A DNA stretch of 64,000 nucleotides from Acidisoma silvae (GCF_020618775.1 NZ_JAESVB010000006.1:1-64000), one strand, 5' to 3'. Positions 19,287-29,731 are shown, numbered from the stretch's first letter. Numbers and translations are program-made. The notes: generated from the letters alone by a model not told the origin.

Positions 19287-20342
19287 ATGACTAGGTCTCA
19301 AGCTGATGTGGACAAGGTGATGGCGGCTTTCGGCGCGGCGCCGATCCGCTACCGGGCCAGCCAGGAACGCGCCGTGACCGGAAATGAAAGCGCGTCGCGC
19401 GCTTTCGAGACGGCGATCCTGCGGCCGTCGAAAAGCGAACCCCAATTGAAGACCGAAAACCCAGCCCCGGGCGAAGGCGGCCATGTGCGCGAGATTTTTC
19501 CGCTGCTGTCGCGCGCAGTGCCTTCGGTGGGAGATGTCTCGGTCGACTCGGTAAAGCGCCCGGGCGACGAATTGCCCGCCCCGCCCGAGCCCGAGGTCGT
19601 CATGTCACCCTTCGACCAGGCGCTGGCGGAACAGGCCGCGCTGAGAGCGACTGCACAACCGGCCAGCCCCGAATTGCCATCCGCACCCGCCTATGCCGCA
19701 CCGCAGCCGCCCGCACCGCAGCCGCCACCGCCTCAGCCGGCCGCGCCCCTGCCGCCATTGCGGAGCCACGCGGACCTGATCCAGCGCTTGTCCCCGCAAC
19801 CGCCCGCGCCTCAGCCGGCCGCGCCTCAGCCGGGGGCGCCTCAGCCGGCCGCGCCCGTCTACACCCAGCAACCGCCTCCGCCGCAGCAAGCGGCACCCGT
19901 CTATGCGCAGCAGCCACCGGCGCCATTGCCACCGGCACCCGCCTATGCTCCGCCGCCGCCTCAACCGGCTGCCGTTCAGCAGAGCTATGCTCCCGGATAT
20001 CCGCCGCCGCACGCCTATTACCCGGCACAGCAGCCGCCGATGGCCCCTGGCTATCCGCCCGGATATCCGCCGCCGGCCTATGCGCCCGGATATCCTTATC
20101 CGCCACCGGGCGCGGGCTATCCGCCGCCTTACGCGTCGCCTTATCCGCCCCAACCGGCGCCTTATGCGCCTCCGGGATATCCGCCGGCCTACCCGCCAGC
20201 GCCCTATCCCTATCCGCCGCCGGGCGCATTGCCCTATGGCGCAGCGCCGGCAGCGGCACCTGTCCAACCGCCGGCCGCCGCCGAACCGGTTAATCTCGCC
20301 GAGGTCTTCGCGGCCCTGCAACGTGCGCGCGGTGGCCAGTGA
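19287..20342 (+). CDS. Proline-rich cellulose-synthesis accessory protein, BcsP/BcsH(CcpAx)-like
   Basis: A 351-residue protein with three parts. The N-terminus (about 5-24) reads ADVDKVMAAFGAAPIRYR and is followed near residue 70 by REIFPLLSRAV. Residues about 100-325 are a low-complexity stretch of Pro/Ala/Gln/Tyr (APQPPAPQ, then GYPPGYPPPAYAPGYPYPPPG), probably disordered. The C-terminus ends in PVNLAEVFAALQRARGG. The short ends resemble the conserved ends of BcsP and of CcpAx (an FG segment early and an AEVF-x-L segment late). BcsP- and CcpAx-type proteins organise cellulose synthase complexes, CcpAx by binding BcsD. The position between bcsZ and bcsQ fits. The assignment is by short motifs and context only. 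Confidence 0.65.
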   Translation: MTRSQADVDKVMAAFGAAPIRYRASQERAVTGNESASRAFETAILRPSKSEPQLKTENPAPGEGGHVREIFPLLSRAVPSVGDVSVDSVKRPGDELPAPPEPEVVMSPFDQALAEQAALRATAQPASPELPSAPAYAAPQPPAPQPPPPQPAAPLPPLRSHADLIQRLSPQPPAPQPAAPQPGAPQPAAPVYTQQPPPPQQAAPVYAQQPPAPLPPAPAYAPPPPQPAAVQQSYAPGYPPPHAYYPAQQPPMAPGYPPGYPPPAYAPGYPYPPPGAGYPPPYASPYPPQPAPYAPPGYPPAYPPAPYPYPPPGALPYGAAPAAAPVQPPAAAEPVNLAEVFAALQRARGGQ

Positions 20343-20400
20343 TGACACATCCGCCTCGACCTGGCCTTGACCTCTCGTTTCATTCTGACGGTCTGCACGC

Positions 20401-21243
20401 ATGCCGCTGATTGTTTTCGCATCTCCCAAAGGCGGCGTCGGCAAGACGACCCTGGCCGCCAATACCGCGCATGAATTCGCACGCGCGGGCTACCGCGTGG
20501 TCGCGCTCGACCTCGATACACAGAATGCGCTCGGCATGCATTTCGGCGCTGACCCCTATGAGCGCGCCGGCTTCATCACGTCTCTGACGACCGCGCCTGA
20601 CCCAAGGCGGGCCTGGCAGATGCATTTGCAGATGACGCCGTCCGGCATCGCCCTGCTGCCCCACGGCCATTCGACCTTCCAGCAGAGTTTTGCGATCAAC
20701 GCCGATCTGATCGCGCAGCCGGCTTTGCTGCTGGCACCGCTGCGCGACATCCTGGCTGACCCCGAGGTCGTCATCATCGTCGATACGCCGCCCGGTCCGG
20801 GTGTTGCATCCTCGGTCGTCGCGACGCTTGCCGATTTCATGGTCGTCGTTCTGCTGTCCGACGCCGCTTCCATCGTGCAGCTGCCCAAGATCGACGGACG
20901 CGGCATGTATCGCAGCGCCGCCGGAAAACCTTTTCCCATCGACCGCACCGGGTTCATCGTCAACCAGATCGATATGCGCAGCCGACTGTCCCGCGCCGCC
21001 GCCGAGGCCGCCGAGCGCCATCTGGGCAGCCGCCTGCTCGGCCGCGTCTATCGCGACGAGCATGTGCCCGAGGCGCTGGCCCGTCAGGCGTCGGTCAACG
21101 GCTATGCGCCGGGCAGCAAGGCGGCCCAGGATATCGCCGCTATCGCCAAGAAGATCGTGGACATGATGGCGCAAGGCCCCCGCAGCGATGTCCCATCCGA
21201 GGATGGCGAACCCGCGCCAGCCCCGACCTCGACCCAATCCTGA
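20401..21243 (+). CDS. bcsQ: BcsQ, MinD/ParA-like ATPase of cellulose synthesis
   Basis: A 280-residue deviant-Walker P-loop ATPase. The Walker A motif is PKGGVGKTTLAA at residues 9-20. The switch region LDLDTQNALGMHFG is typical of BcsQ (YhjQ), as is VIIVDTPPGPG. BcsQ helps place or activate the cellulose synthase complex at the cell pole in enterobacteria. Here it precedes bcsAB with an ATGA overlap, so the two are translationally coupled. Komagataeibacter operons described to date carry ccpAx but not bcsQ at this place, so the combination is notable. Confidence 0.9.
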   Translation: MPLIVFASPKGGVGKTTLAANTAHEFARAGYRVVALDLDTQNALGMHFGADPYERAGFITSLTTAPDPRRAWQMHLQMTPSGIALLPHGHSTFQQSFAINADLIAQPALLLAPLRDILADPEVVIIVDTPPGPGVASSVVATLADFMVVVLLSDAASIVQLPKIDGRGMYRSAAGKPFPIDRTGFIVNQIDMRSRLSRAAAEAAERHLGSRLLGRVYRDEHVPEALARQASVNGYAPGSKAAQDIAAIAKKIVDMMAQGPRSDVPSEDGEPAPAPTSTQS

Positions 21244-24200
21244 TGAGCGCTTCAGAAGCCGGCGGAAGAACGCGGATGTCCGATCTCTTCAACAACAAGA
21301 TCAGCGGTATCGTTTGCCTGGTGGTGGGCATCGCCATGCTGGCCTCCATCGCGACAGTGCCGCTGACGGTGGGCCAGCAGGCGGCCGTTGGCGTCGCCAC
21401 GGCCGTTCTGTTCCTGGTCGCCAATCGCTTCAGCGACAAGCGCGTGACGCTGTTCCTGTCGATCCTGTCTCTCGCCATGTCGGCGCGCTATATCTACTGG
21501 CGCGCGACCGAGACGCTGACCTTTCAGACGACGACGCAATTGCTGCTCGGCTCGCTGCTCGTCATCGCGGAATTCTACGCGGTCGTCGTGCTCGTGCTGG
21601 GGTATATCCAGACCGCCTGGCCGCTGAGCCGCAAGCCCGTGCCCTTGCCGGACAACCCCGAGGAATGGCCGACGGTCGACGTCTATATTCCGACCTACAA
21701 CGAATCCATGGACGTTGTCCGCGCAACAGTTTTGGCCTGCGCCGCGCTGGATTATCCGACGGACAAGTTCCGCGTCTATATCCTGGACGACGGCAAGCGT
21801 GATGAATTCCGCCGCTTCGCCGCCGAGGCCGGTGTCGGCTATCTCATCCGCCCGAACAACAAGCACGCCAAGGCCGGCAATCTTAACCACGCCATGACGG
21901 TCACGAAGGGTGAGTTCATCACCATCTTCGACTGCGACCATATTCCCGTGCGCGCCTTCCTACAGCTGACGGTCGGCTGGCTGGTGAGGGAAAAGAACCT
22001 GGCCATGGTGCAGACGCCGCACCATTTCTACTCGCCTGATCCTTTCCAGCGGAATCTGGCCGCCGGCCAGCGCGTGCCGCCCGAAGGCAACCTGTTCTAC
22101 GGCCTGCTACAGGACGGCAACGACTATTGGGACGCGACCTTCTTCTGCGGCTCCTGCGCCGTCATCCGTCGCGCGGCGATTGAATCCATCGGCGGCTTCG
22201 CGACCGAGACAGTGACCGAAGACGCCCATACCATGCTGAAGCTGCATCGCCGCGGCTGGAGTTCCGGCTATCAGAAGATCCCCCTGGCGGCCGGTCTCGC
22301 GACCGAGCGTCTGATCCTGCATATCGGCCAGCGTATCCGCTGGGCGCGCGGCATGATGCAGATTTTCCGCCTCGATAATCCGCTGATGGGGCCGGGCCTG
22401 CAACTCGGCCAGCGGCTTTGCTACATGAATGCGATGGTGCATTTCTTCTTCGGCATTCCGCGCCTGATCTTCCTGGTCTCGCCGCTCGCCTATCTGCTGC
22501 TGTTCCAGAACATGATCGCGGCGTCGCCCTTCGCGATCGCCGCCTATGCGATCCCGCATATCTTCCACTCGGTGGCGACGGCCTCGCGCATCCAGCGCAA
22601 CTGGCGCCATTCCTTCTGGAGCGAAATCTACGAGACGGTGCTGGCGCTGTTCCTGGTGCGCGTCACCATCGTCACCATGCTCAACCCCCGGGCCGGCAAG
22701 TTCAACGTGACCGACAAGGGCGGCACGCTGAACCAGGGGTTCTTCGACCTGCGCGCCGTCTATCCGAATATCATCTGCGCCTTCGTGGTCTTTCTGGGCA
22801 TCCTGCGCGGCGTCTACAGCATGATCTTCTGGAAGACGACGACGCTGGAATTTCAGGCGCTTCTGCTCAACACCGTCTGGGCCACGATCAGCCTGCTGAT
22901 CCTGCTTGCGGCCCTCGCCGTCGGGCGTGAGCGCCAGCAGCTGCGCGCCCGCGCCCGCGTGCGCGTCGACCTGCCGGCGATCGTGCATCTGTCCGACGGG
23001 CGCGTCTTCACCGGCCGCGTGCAGAACCTGTCGCAAAGCGGCGCGCGCACACTTGTGACGCGTCCCGAGGAAATGCCCGATGATCAGGAAATTCTCCTCG
23101 AAATTCCGCTACCCAGCGGGTCCGCCCTTATCCCGTCCCGCTATCTCCGCTGGAACGAAAAAGAAATGCTTCTGAATTTTGAGCCGAAGACTTTGGCTGA
23201 CGAATCGGCCATCATTCAAAGCGTCTTCGGTCGTGCGGATGCCTGGGTGGAGTGGACCGACTTCCCCAAGGACCGGCCGCTGGTCAGCCTTTGGAACGTG
23301 CTGCATTCGATCGGCGGACTGTTCCGTCCGCCTGAGAAGGTGCAAGCCACGCCGCAGGAAAAGGCGCAGATCGAGGCTGCCATCCGCAGCGGCCTTGCTC
23401 GCGCCAATATGGGCATGACGGGCGATGCGCCCGCCCCGGCGGCAGCCGCCTCCAAGACCGCTGCCGCTGCCGGCGTCGTACTGCTGCTTCTGGCGCTGAC
23501 GCCCTTCGCCGCCCATGCGCAGACGACCACCATCCGGCCCCTGCCCACGGCCGCCGCAACGGGGGACGGCGTGCCGCTGCCCAATATCAGCGTGCCCAAT
23601 CCGGCTGCCACGCCCTCGCCCTCGCCCGCCGCCACGGCGCCGGCCGCCCAGCCGGCAGCGGCAGCCCCTGCCGCCGCCATTCCGACGGGCAGCGTCGACA
23701 CCCAGACCTTCACGCTGAAACAGCTCGGGGCGAGCGGCCAGCTGGCCTTGCGCGGCACCAGTTCGCTGCAAGGCGTACAGTTCGGCGTGCGCAGCGACGA
23801 GGTCGTAACCGGCGCCACCCTGAACCTGTCGGGTGCCATGTCCCCGGCATTGATCCCGGCGCTGAGCAACATCACCGTCACGTTGAACGATCAATATGTC
23901 GGCACCATTCCGGTCGCGCAGCATCAAAGCAATTTCACCCTGTCGCTGCCGATCAACCCCGTGTTCTTCCAGGGCGCGAATTCGCTGAATTTCCGGCTGA
24001 CCGGCGCCTATACGCAGCAGTGCAACGATCTGCTGAGCGGCCTCATCTGGGGTACGGTCTACAACAATTCGACGATCACGCTGACCGTGCAGCATCTGCC
24101 GCCGCAGCGCGACCTGGGCCAGCTGCCCTTGCCCTTCTTCGACCAGCATGACAACAGCATGTTGATGCTGCCCTTCGTCCTGCCGGGCCAGCCCGACGAC

Positions 24201-25817
24201 GCCACCTTGCAGGCCGCCGGCATCGTCGCCTCCTGGTTCGGTCAGCAGGCGGATTTCCGCAGCGCCAGCTTCCCCGTCTCCACCACCCCGCCCAGCGGCA
24301 ATGCCGTCATGGTCGTGGTCGGCAACAATAACAACCTGCCCGGCCTGCCGCCCATTACCGGGCCCAGCGTCTCGCTGATCCCTAACCCCACCGATCCGCT
24401 GGGTACGCTGCTGGTGATCGCCGGCCGTGACGGGTCTGAAGCCGTGCAGGCGGCGACGGCTCTGGCACTCGGCTACCGCACCATGGGCGGCACGACGGTG
24501 CAGGTGACGCCGCCGGACGTGCCGCCGCGCCAGCCCTATGATGCCCCAGCCTGGCTTTCCACCAACAAGCCGATACGGCTGGGCCAGATCACCGACAGCC
24601 ATAACCTCAACGGCACCGGCTATGACACGCTGGTTCAGGTGAGCTTCCGCGTGCCGCCGGATCTCTACACCTGGCGCGATCGCGGCTTCCCGCTCAATGT
24701 CGCCTTCCGGGCGCCACCCGCGCCAATCGAAAACCTTGCGCTTTCACGCCTGGATATCGGCATCAACGGCATCTACCTGCACTCGATCCCGCTGGCGCAG
24801 GCGGAAACCGGCGCCTGGTGGCGCGACTGGCTGCCCGTGATCGGCGCCACCGGTCCGTTCCACACGGTCTATGTGCCGCCCTATGACGTCTTCGGCGCCA
24901 ACGCGCTGCAATTCTTCTTCGACACGCGACCGCTGAACCGTGGCGCCTGCGTGGCTGCTCCGGCCGATCCGACGCTCGGCATCGATCCCAATTCCACCAT
25001 CAGCCTCGGCCGCGCCTATCATTTCGCGGCTATGCCCAATCTTGCCTTTTTCGTCAGCGCCGGCTTCCCCTTCACCCAGATGGCCGATCTGTCGAACACC
25101 GCCGTGATGGTGCCGGATACGCCGTCCACCGGCGAACTGAGCGCCTATCTGCGCCTGATGGGCCGCTTCGGCTATTGGACGGGCTACCCGACGCTGCGCG
25201 CGACGGTGGTGCGGCCGGAGGAAGAGGCCTCGATGCATGACAAGGACATCGTCGCCATCGGCACGATCGCCCATCTCGGCAGCCTGACCGACGTCATGCA
25301 GAACATGCCGCTGTCGCTCGACAACGGACAGATGACGCTGAAGCTGAACGACAGCCCGCTCGGCACGATTTACCAGCTGTTCGGGGGTGGTCACCGCAAC
25401 GATCAGCAGCGCGCGGCCGCGACTCTGTCCGCCGCGACCAACCAGGACACGGCCATCGTCGCCAGCGGGCGCTCGCCCTTCGGGTCCGGCCACCACACCG
25501 TCGTGGCCCTGCTGGCCGGCACGCCGCAGGGGCTGGACACGATCATGACCGGCTTCACCGACCCGACGCTGAACCCGCTCATTCAGGGCGATTTCAGCAT
25601 CCTGTCGGGCGGCCAGGTGACATCCTACCGCCTCCAGCCGACCTATACCGTGGGCTCGATCCCCTTCTGGATGTGGCCGAGCTATATGCTGCGTAACCAG
25701 CCGCTGATGATCGTCATCGTCATGATCATCGGCTGCGTGCTGCTGACGCTGGCGTTGCACGCCACGCTGCGCCGCCGCGCCGCCGTCCGCCTCAAGGCGC
25801 TGGGGGAAGATCAATGA
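21243..25817 (+). CDS. bcsAB: BcsAB, fused cellulose synthase catalytic and periplasmic subunits
   Basis: A 1524-residue fusion. The BcsA part polymerises UDP-glucose and translocates the glucan. It shows N-terminal membrane spans, the GT2 motifs TYNES (about 149), DDG (about 181), DCDH (about 230), TED (about 325) and QRIRW (about 363), more spans, and a PilZ domain (RARARVRVD near 568, NLSQSG at about 595) that binds c-di-GMP, so synthesis should be c-di-GMP activated. After a linker, hydrophobic residues about 740-760 ending AAHAQ look like the former BcsB signal peptide. The BcsB part follows and ends in a membrane anchor (MIVIVMIIGCVLLTLAL). The fusion matches AcsAB of Komagataeibacter. 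It overlaps both neighbours by ATGA. Confidence 0.95.
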   Translation: MSASEAGGRTRMSDLFNNKISGIVCLVVGIAMLASIATVPLTVGQQAAVGVATAVLFLVANRFSDKRVTLFLSILSLAMSARYIYWRATETLTFQTTTQLLLGSLLVIAEFYAVVVLVLGYIQTAWPLSRKPVPLPDNPEEWPTVDVYIPTYNESMDVVRATVLACAALDYPTDKFRVYILDDGKRDEFRRFAAEAGVGYLIRPNNKHAKAGNLNHAMTVTKGEFITIFDCDHIPVRAFLQLTVGWLVREKNLAMVQTPHHFYSPDPFQRNLAAGQRVPPEGNLFYGLLQDGNDYWDATFFCGSCAVIRRAAIESIGGFATETVTEDAHTMLKLHRRGWSSGYQKIPLAAGLATERLILHIGQRIRWARGMMQIFRLDNPLMGPGLQLGQRLCYMNAMVHFFFGIPRLIFLVSPLAYLLLFQNMIAASPFAIAAYAIPHIFHSVATASRIQRNWRHSFWSEIYETVLALFLVRVTIVTMLNPRAGKFNVTDKGGTLNQGFFDLRAVYPNIICAFVVFLGILRGVYSMIFWKTTTLEFQALLLNTVWATISLLILLAALAVGRERQQLRARARVRVDLPAIVHLSDGRVFTGRVQNLSQSGARTLVTRPEEMPDDQEILLEIPLPSGSALIPSRYLRWNEKEMLLNFEPKTLADESAIIQSVFGRADAWVEWTDFPKDRPLVSLWNVLHSIGGLFRPPEKVQATPQEKAQIEAAIRSGLARANMGMTGDAPAPAAAASKTAAAAGVVLLLLALTPFAAHAQTTTIRPLPTAAATGDGVPLPNISVPNPAATPSPSPAATAPAAQPAAAAPAAAIPTGSVDTQTFTLKQLGASGQLALRGTSSLQGVQFGVRSDEVVTGATLNLSGAMSPALIPALSNITVTLNDQYVGTIPVAQHQSNFTLSLPINPVFFQGANSLNFRLTGAYTQQCNDLLSGLIWGTVYNNSTITLTVQHLPPQRDLGQLPLPFFDQHDNSMLMLPFVLPGQPDDATLQAAGIVASWFGQQADFRSASFPVSTTPPSGNAVMVVVGNNNNLPGLPPITGPSVSLIPNPTDPLGTLLVIAGRDGSEAVQAATALALGYRTMGGTTVQVTPPDVPPRQPYDAPAWLSTNKPIRLGQITDSHNLNGTGYDTLVQVSFRVPPDLYTWRDRGFPLNVAFRAPPAPIENLALSRLDIGINGIYLHSIPLAQAETGAWWRDWLPVIGATGPFHTVYVPPYDVFGANALQFFFDTRPLNRGACVAAPADPTLGIDPNSTISLGRAYHFAAMPNLAFFVSAGFPFTQMADLSNTAVMVPDTPSTGELSAYLRLMGRFGYWTGYPTLRATVVRPEEEASMHDKDIVAIGTIAHLGSLTDVMQNMPLSLDNGQMTLKLNDSPLGTIYQLFGGGHRNDQQRAAATLSAATNQDTAIVASGRSPFGSGHHTVVALLAGTPQGLDTIMTGFTDPTLNPLIQGDFSILSGGQVTSYRLQPTYTVGSIPFWMWPSYMLRNQPLMIVIVMIIGCVLLTLALHATLRRRAAVRLKALGEDQ

Positions 25818-28800
25818 TCCCTCGCCTGCACATGTCCTTGTCGCGTTTTCACGGGGTCTCGCTGATCGCCCTGGCGGCCGCCATGCTGCCAGCGGCGGCC
25901 TTCGCCCAGACACAGCCGGTGCCGTTGCAACCGCAAGCGCAAGCGCAGCCGGCTCCGGCTCCGGCACCGGAAACGGTTGCGCAGCAGCAAGCCCAGCAGC
26001 AGGCCCAGCAGGCCGCGGCCCAGGGGGCTGCCGCCCCGGCTTCGACCGGCAATCCGGCGCTGGACGTGCTGCTGAAGCAGGCAGCCTATTGGCGCGACCA
26101 AAACAACCCGACCCGCGCCATGGATGCCGCCCAGCGCGCCCTGCAACTCTCGCCCAATAACCCGCAGGCGCTGGCCATCGTCGCCGAGGTCCAGGCCAGC
26201 CAGGGCAATGACGCCCAGGCCAAGCAGACGCTTGAGACCCTTCAGCACAGCAGCCCCAATGCCTCGGAAATCTACAAGGTGCAGCAGGCGGTGCGCGTCG
26301 GCGCCATCAGTCCCGATGCGCTCAACAACGCGCGCCAGCTGGCCCAGCAGGGCAATGCGCAGCAGGCCGTGCAAGCCTATCAATCCGTCTTCGGCACGGG
26401 CGCGCCGCCGGATTCCCTTGCCGTCGAATATTACCAGACGCTGGGTGCCACGCAGAACGGCTATACCGGCTCGGTGCAGGGTCTAGCGGATGCCGCGCGG
26501 CGCAACCCGAACGACCTGCGTGCCCAGTTGGCCTATGCCCAGGCACTGACCTATCGCCAGGATACGCGCCAACAGGGCATCGACCGCCTGCAAGCGCTGA
26601 CGGCCATTCCGTCTATCAGCGCCCAGGCGCAGAACAGCTGGCATCAGGCCCTGGCCTGGCTGCCGCAGGATCCCAGTTCGGCCCCCGCCATCAAGGCCTA
26701 TCAGGCGCGCTACCCGAATGACGATTCGACCCAGACCCTGCTGGCCAATGCGCTGAAGCCGCCGGCCGAGGCGCCCGGCGCCCAGGCGTCGCGCGAAGGC
26801 TACGACGCCTATCATCGCGGCGATCTGGCCCAGGCGCAGACGCTGTTTCAGACCGCGCTGAACACCGACCCGAAGGATGCCGGCGCCACGGCGGGCCTCG
26901 GCCTGGTGCTGCTGCGCCAGGGCAAGACCGCCGACGCGACGACGATGATCAACCGCGCCATCGCGCTGGACCCGAAACAGGGTCCGGGATTGCGCGCGGC
27001 CCTGGCCGGGTCGCAGACGGGGGCGGCCTTCGCCAGCGCCCAGGCCGCCAGCCGCCGCGGCGACCTGCCGGCGGCGGAAGCGCAATATCGCCGTCTTCTG
27101 GCCCAGCAGCCGGACAATAACGGAATCAAGATGGCGCTGGCCGGCGTGCTGTCGCGCGAAGGCAATCAGTCGGACGCCAATGCCCTGCTGGCCGAGGTGG
27201 AGCAGAGCGGCGGCAACCTGTCTCAGCAGGCGCGCGCGCAATTGCTGGCCCAGCAGGCCGCCAATATGCCGGACGCCGCCGGCAAGATCGCGCTGTATCG
27301 CTCGGCCGTCGACGCGGCCCCCTCCGACCCTTGGCTGCGCCTCAATCTGGCCCGCGCCCTGGCGGCCAACGGCCAGGCCGGCGAGGCGCAGACGGTGATG
27401 GCGGCGGTGACCGACGTCTCCCGCCCGTCGAGCGCCGCCGTGCAGGCCGGCATCATCTTCGCCAATGAGCAGAACGACCCGGCCGAAGCCGCGCGGCTGG
27501 TGCAGATGGTGCCGCGCCGCCAGCGCACGCCCGAAATGCAGGCCGTGCTCGATCAGGCCCAGGTGCAGGGCCAGATCGCGGCTGCCGTCGCCATGGCCCC
27601 GGCCGACCCCATGAGCGCGCGGCAGCAATTGCTGCTTCTGGCCGCCAAGCCGGACCCGACGGGCGCGCGGGGGCTGGCCATCGCCAAGGCCTTCGTGTCT
27701 CTCTCCGATCCCAGCGACGCGCTGGCCGCCATCCAGACCGCTGCCGCCACCAATCCCAATGCCGGGGCCGCCGCGCGGCTGAACTGGGCGCAGGGGCTGC
27801 TGGCCGCCGGCAACCCGGGTGCCGCCGCCACCCTGCTCGCCGCCATCTCCCCCGATCAGCTGACGCCGGACCAGCAGCAGAGCCTGCAAGGTTTGCAGAA
27901 CGGCATCGCCATCCGCAGTTCGGACAATCTCAATACTGCCGGCCGCACGGCGGATGCCTATGACCAACTGGCCCCGGCGCTGTCCCGCACCCCGAACGAC
28001 CCGGCGCTCAACAGCGCGCTGGCCCGGCTGTATCAGACTGCCGACCAGCCGCAGAAGGCGCTGGCCATCAACCAGCGCATCCTGGCGATCGACCCCAACA
28101 ACGCGGACGCCCGCCAGGGGGCGGTCGCCGCCGCCATCCAGACCGGCGATTACAGCCTTGCGTCCCGCATGGTCACCGACAATATGGCGCAGAACCCGAA
28201 CGATCCGCAGAACTGGATCCTGGCCGCCGATATCGCGCAGGCGCGCGGATTGCAGGCCGATGCGCTGCATGACCTGCGGCAGGCGCGCGCGCTGCGCGAA
28301 CAGCAGCTGGGCTATGCCAGCGTCCCCGGCGGCGCCAATCCCAGCTTCATGCTGGCGTCCAACGGCAATGCGGCGATGGCGCTGGGTGCGGTCTCCACCA
28401 ATCCCTTCCGCAACGGGCCTGACAGCAGCAGCATGGACAGTGCTGCGACCGTGCCGACCGGCGTCCTGGCGGGCAGTGGCCTGGTGACAGGCGGCAGCAC
28501 GCTGGCCAGTGCGCAGTCCAGCCTGGCGCCCTCGGCCAGTACCGCCTCGGGCAACGACCCGATGATCGCCGATCTCGATACCCGTATCGAGACGATCAAG
28601 ACGAATATCGCGCCCTATATCGGTGCCAGCACAACCTTGCAGCTGCGCTCGGGCAGCGCCGGCACCAGCCAGCTCGCCAATTTCGGCGTGCCCATCGAGG
28701 CCAGCTTCTCGCCGGGTGGTGTCGGCCGGGTGACAATGACGGCGACGCCGACCTATCTTTCCGCCGGATCGGTCGGTTCAGCGATCTATGATCAGGACCA

Positions 28801-29704
28801 GTTCGGTGCCGCGCTTTTCAATTCCAGCGCCGGAATCCCCGCTATCGGCCAGCAGACCGCGACCGGTCTTGGCCTTGACCTGAGCTACAAATATGACTGG
28901 CTGTCCGCCGATATCGGCTCCACGCCGATCGGCTTCAAGATCAGCAATATTATCGGCGGCGTTGAACTGGCACCGCAGATCACCAACCAGCTTACCTTCC
29001 GCGCGACGGGTGAGCGCCGGGCGGTGGCGGATAGCCTGCTTTCCTATGCCGGCACCAGCGATCCGCTGACTGGCACGACCTGGGGCGGCGTCACCCGCAC
29101 CCGCGTGCATGGCCAGTTGGAGTTCAATCCTGGTCTCGCCAGCTTCTATGCCGGCGGCGGTTATGACTGGCTGAACGGCCAGAACGTCATGAGCAATAGC
29201 GAGATCGAACTCGGCGCGGGCGGCAGCTACCCGGTCTATAAGACGCCGGCCGATGAAGTGCGCGTCGGGCTTGACCTCATCTATTTCGGCTATTCCAAGA
29301 ACGAGGATCACTTCACCCTGGGCTATGGCGGCTATTTCAGCCCGCAGACCTATGTGGCGGCCATGTTCCCGGTGAGTTGGACGGCGACGCGCGGCAAGCT
29401 GACCTATAAGCTCGGTGCTTCCGTCGGTTTGCAGACCTTCAACGCCGATGGCGGCAATCTCTATCCCAACAATCCCACGCTACAGGCTGGCGCCGTCTCC
29501 ATCGCTGCATCCAATGCCCAGGTTCAGGCGACCTATGACAGCGACAACCAGACCGGCATTGCTGGCGGCGTCAACGGCAGTTTCGAATATCATCTGACGC
29601 CGATGCTGACCGTCGGTGGCACCGCCGCCTACCAGAAGTCCGGCAATTGGAATGAAGCTGACATGATGGCCTTCGCCCGCTATACGTTTACGGATTCGGA
29701 ATGA
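25814..29704 (+). CDS. bcsC: BcsC, cellulose export outer-membrane protein with TPR domain
   Basis: A 1296-residue protein that guides cellulose through the periplasm and outer membrane. The Sec signal runs to about residue 32 (AAAMLPAAAFAQ). A Gln/Pro/Ala-rich segment follows, then a long array of TPR repeats (about 70-830) such as AGATAGLGLVLLRQGKTADATTMINRAIALDP. After a Ser/Gly-rich linker, a C-terminal beta-barrel (about 925-1296) ends ...MAFARYTFTDSE, with the terminal aromatic pattern less strict than usual. ATG 25814 overlaps the bcsAB stop; an internal ATG 18 bases on is an alternative. Confidence 0.93.
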   Translation: MIPRLHMSLSRFHGVSLIALAAAMLPAAAFAQTQPVPLQPQAQAQPAPAPAPETVAQQQAQQQAQQAAAQGAAAPASTGNPALDVLLKQAAYWRDQNNPTRAMDAAQRALQLSPNNPQALAIVAEVQASQGNDAQAKQTLETLQHSSPNASEIYKVQQAVRVGAISPDALNNARQLAQQGNAQQAVQAYQSVFGTGAPPDSLAVEYYQTLGATQNGYTGSVQGLADAARRNPNDLRAQLAYAQALTYRQDTRQQGIDRLQALTAIPSISAQAQNSWHQALAWLPQDPSSAPAIKAYQARYPNDDSTQTLLANALKPPAEAPGAQASREGYDAYHRGDLAQAQTLFQTALNTDPKDAGATAGLGLVLLRQGKTADATTMINRAIALDPKQGPGLRAALAGSQTGAAFASAQAASRRGDLPAAEAQYRRLLAQQPDNNGIKMALAGVLSREGNQSDANALLAEVEQSGGNLSQQARAQLLAQQAANMPDAAGKIALYRSAVDAAPSDPWLRLNLARALAANGQAGEAQTVMAAVTDVSRPSSAAVQAGIIFANEQNDPAEAARLVQMVPRRQRTPEMQAVLDQAQVQGQIAAAVAMAPADPMSARQQLLLLAAKPDPTGARGLAIAKAFVSLSDPSDALAAIQTAAATNPNAGAAARLNWAQGLLAAGNPGAAATLLAAISPDQLTPDQQQSLQGLQNGIAIRSSDNLNTAGRTADAYDQLAPALSRTPNDPALNSALARLYQTADQPQKALAINQRILAIDPNNADARQGAVAAAIQTGDYSLASRMVTDNMAQNPNDPQNWILAADIAQARGLQADALHDLRQARALREQQLGYASVPGGANPSFMLASNGNAAMALGAVSTNPFRNGPDSSSMDSAATVPTGVLAGSGLVTGGSTLASAQSSLAPSASTASGNDPMIADLDTRIETIKTNIAPYIGASTTLQLRSGSAGTSQLANFGVPIEASFSPGGVGRVTMTATPTYLSAGSVGSAIYDQDQFGAALFNSSAGIPAIGQQTATGLGLDLSYKYDWLSADIGSTPIGFKISNIIGGVELAPQITNQLTFRATGERRAVADSLLSYAGTSDPLTGTTWGGVTRTRVHGQLEFNPGLASFYAGGGYDWLNGQNVMSNSEIELGAGGSYPVYKTPADEVRVGLDLIYFGYSKNEDHFTLGYGGYFSPQTYVAAMFPVSWTATRGKLTYKLGASVGLQTFNADGGNLYPNNPTLQAGAVSIAASNAQVQATYDSDNQTGIAGGVNGSFEYHLTPMLTVGGTAAYQKSGNWNEADMMAFARYTFTDSE

Positions 29705-29731
29705 CCATGCTTAACGGGACAATTTCCTGAT

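Noticed and set aside
19600-20259. Minus-strand frame of Ala/Arg/Pro repeats inside the proline-rich gene
   Set aside because: It mirrors the low-complexity coding sequence of the cellulose accessory gene and has no ribosome site.
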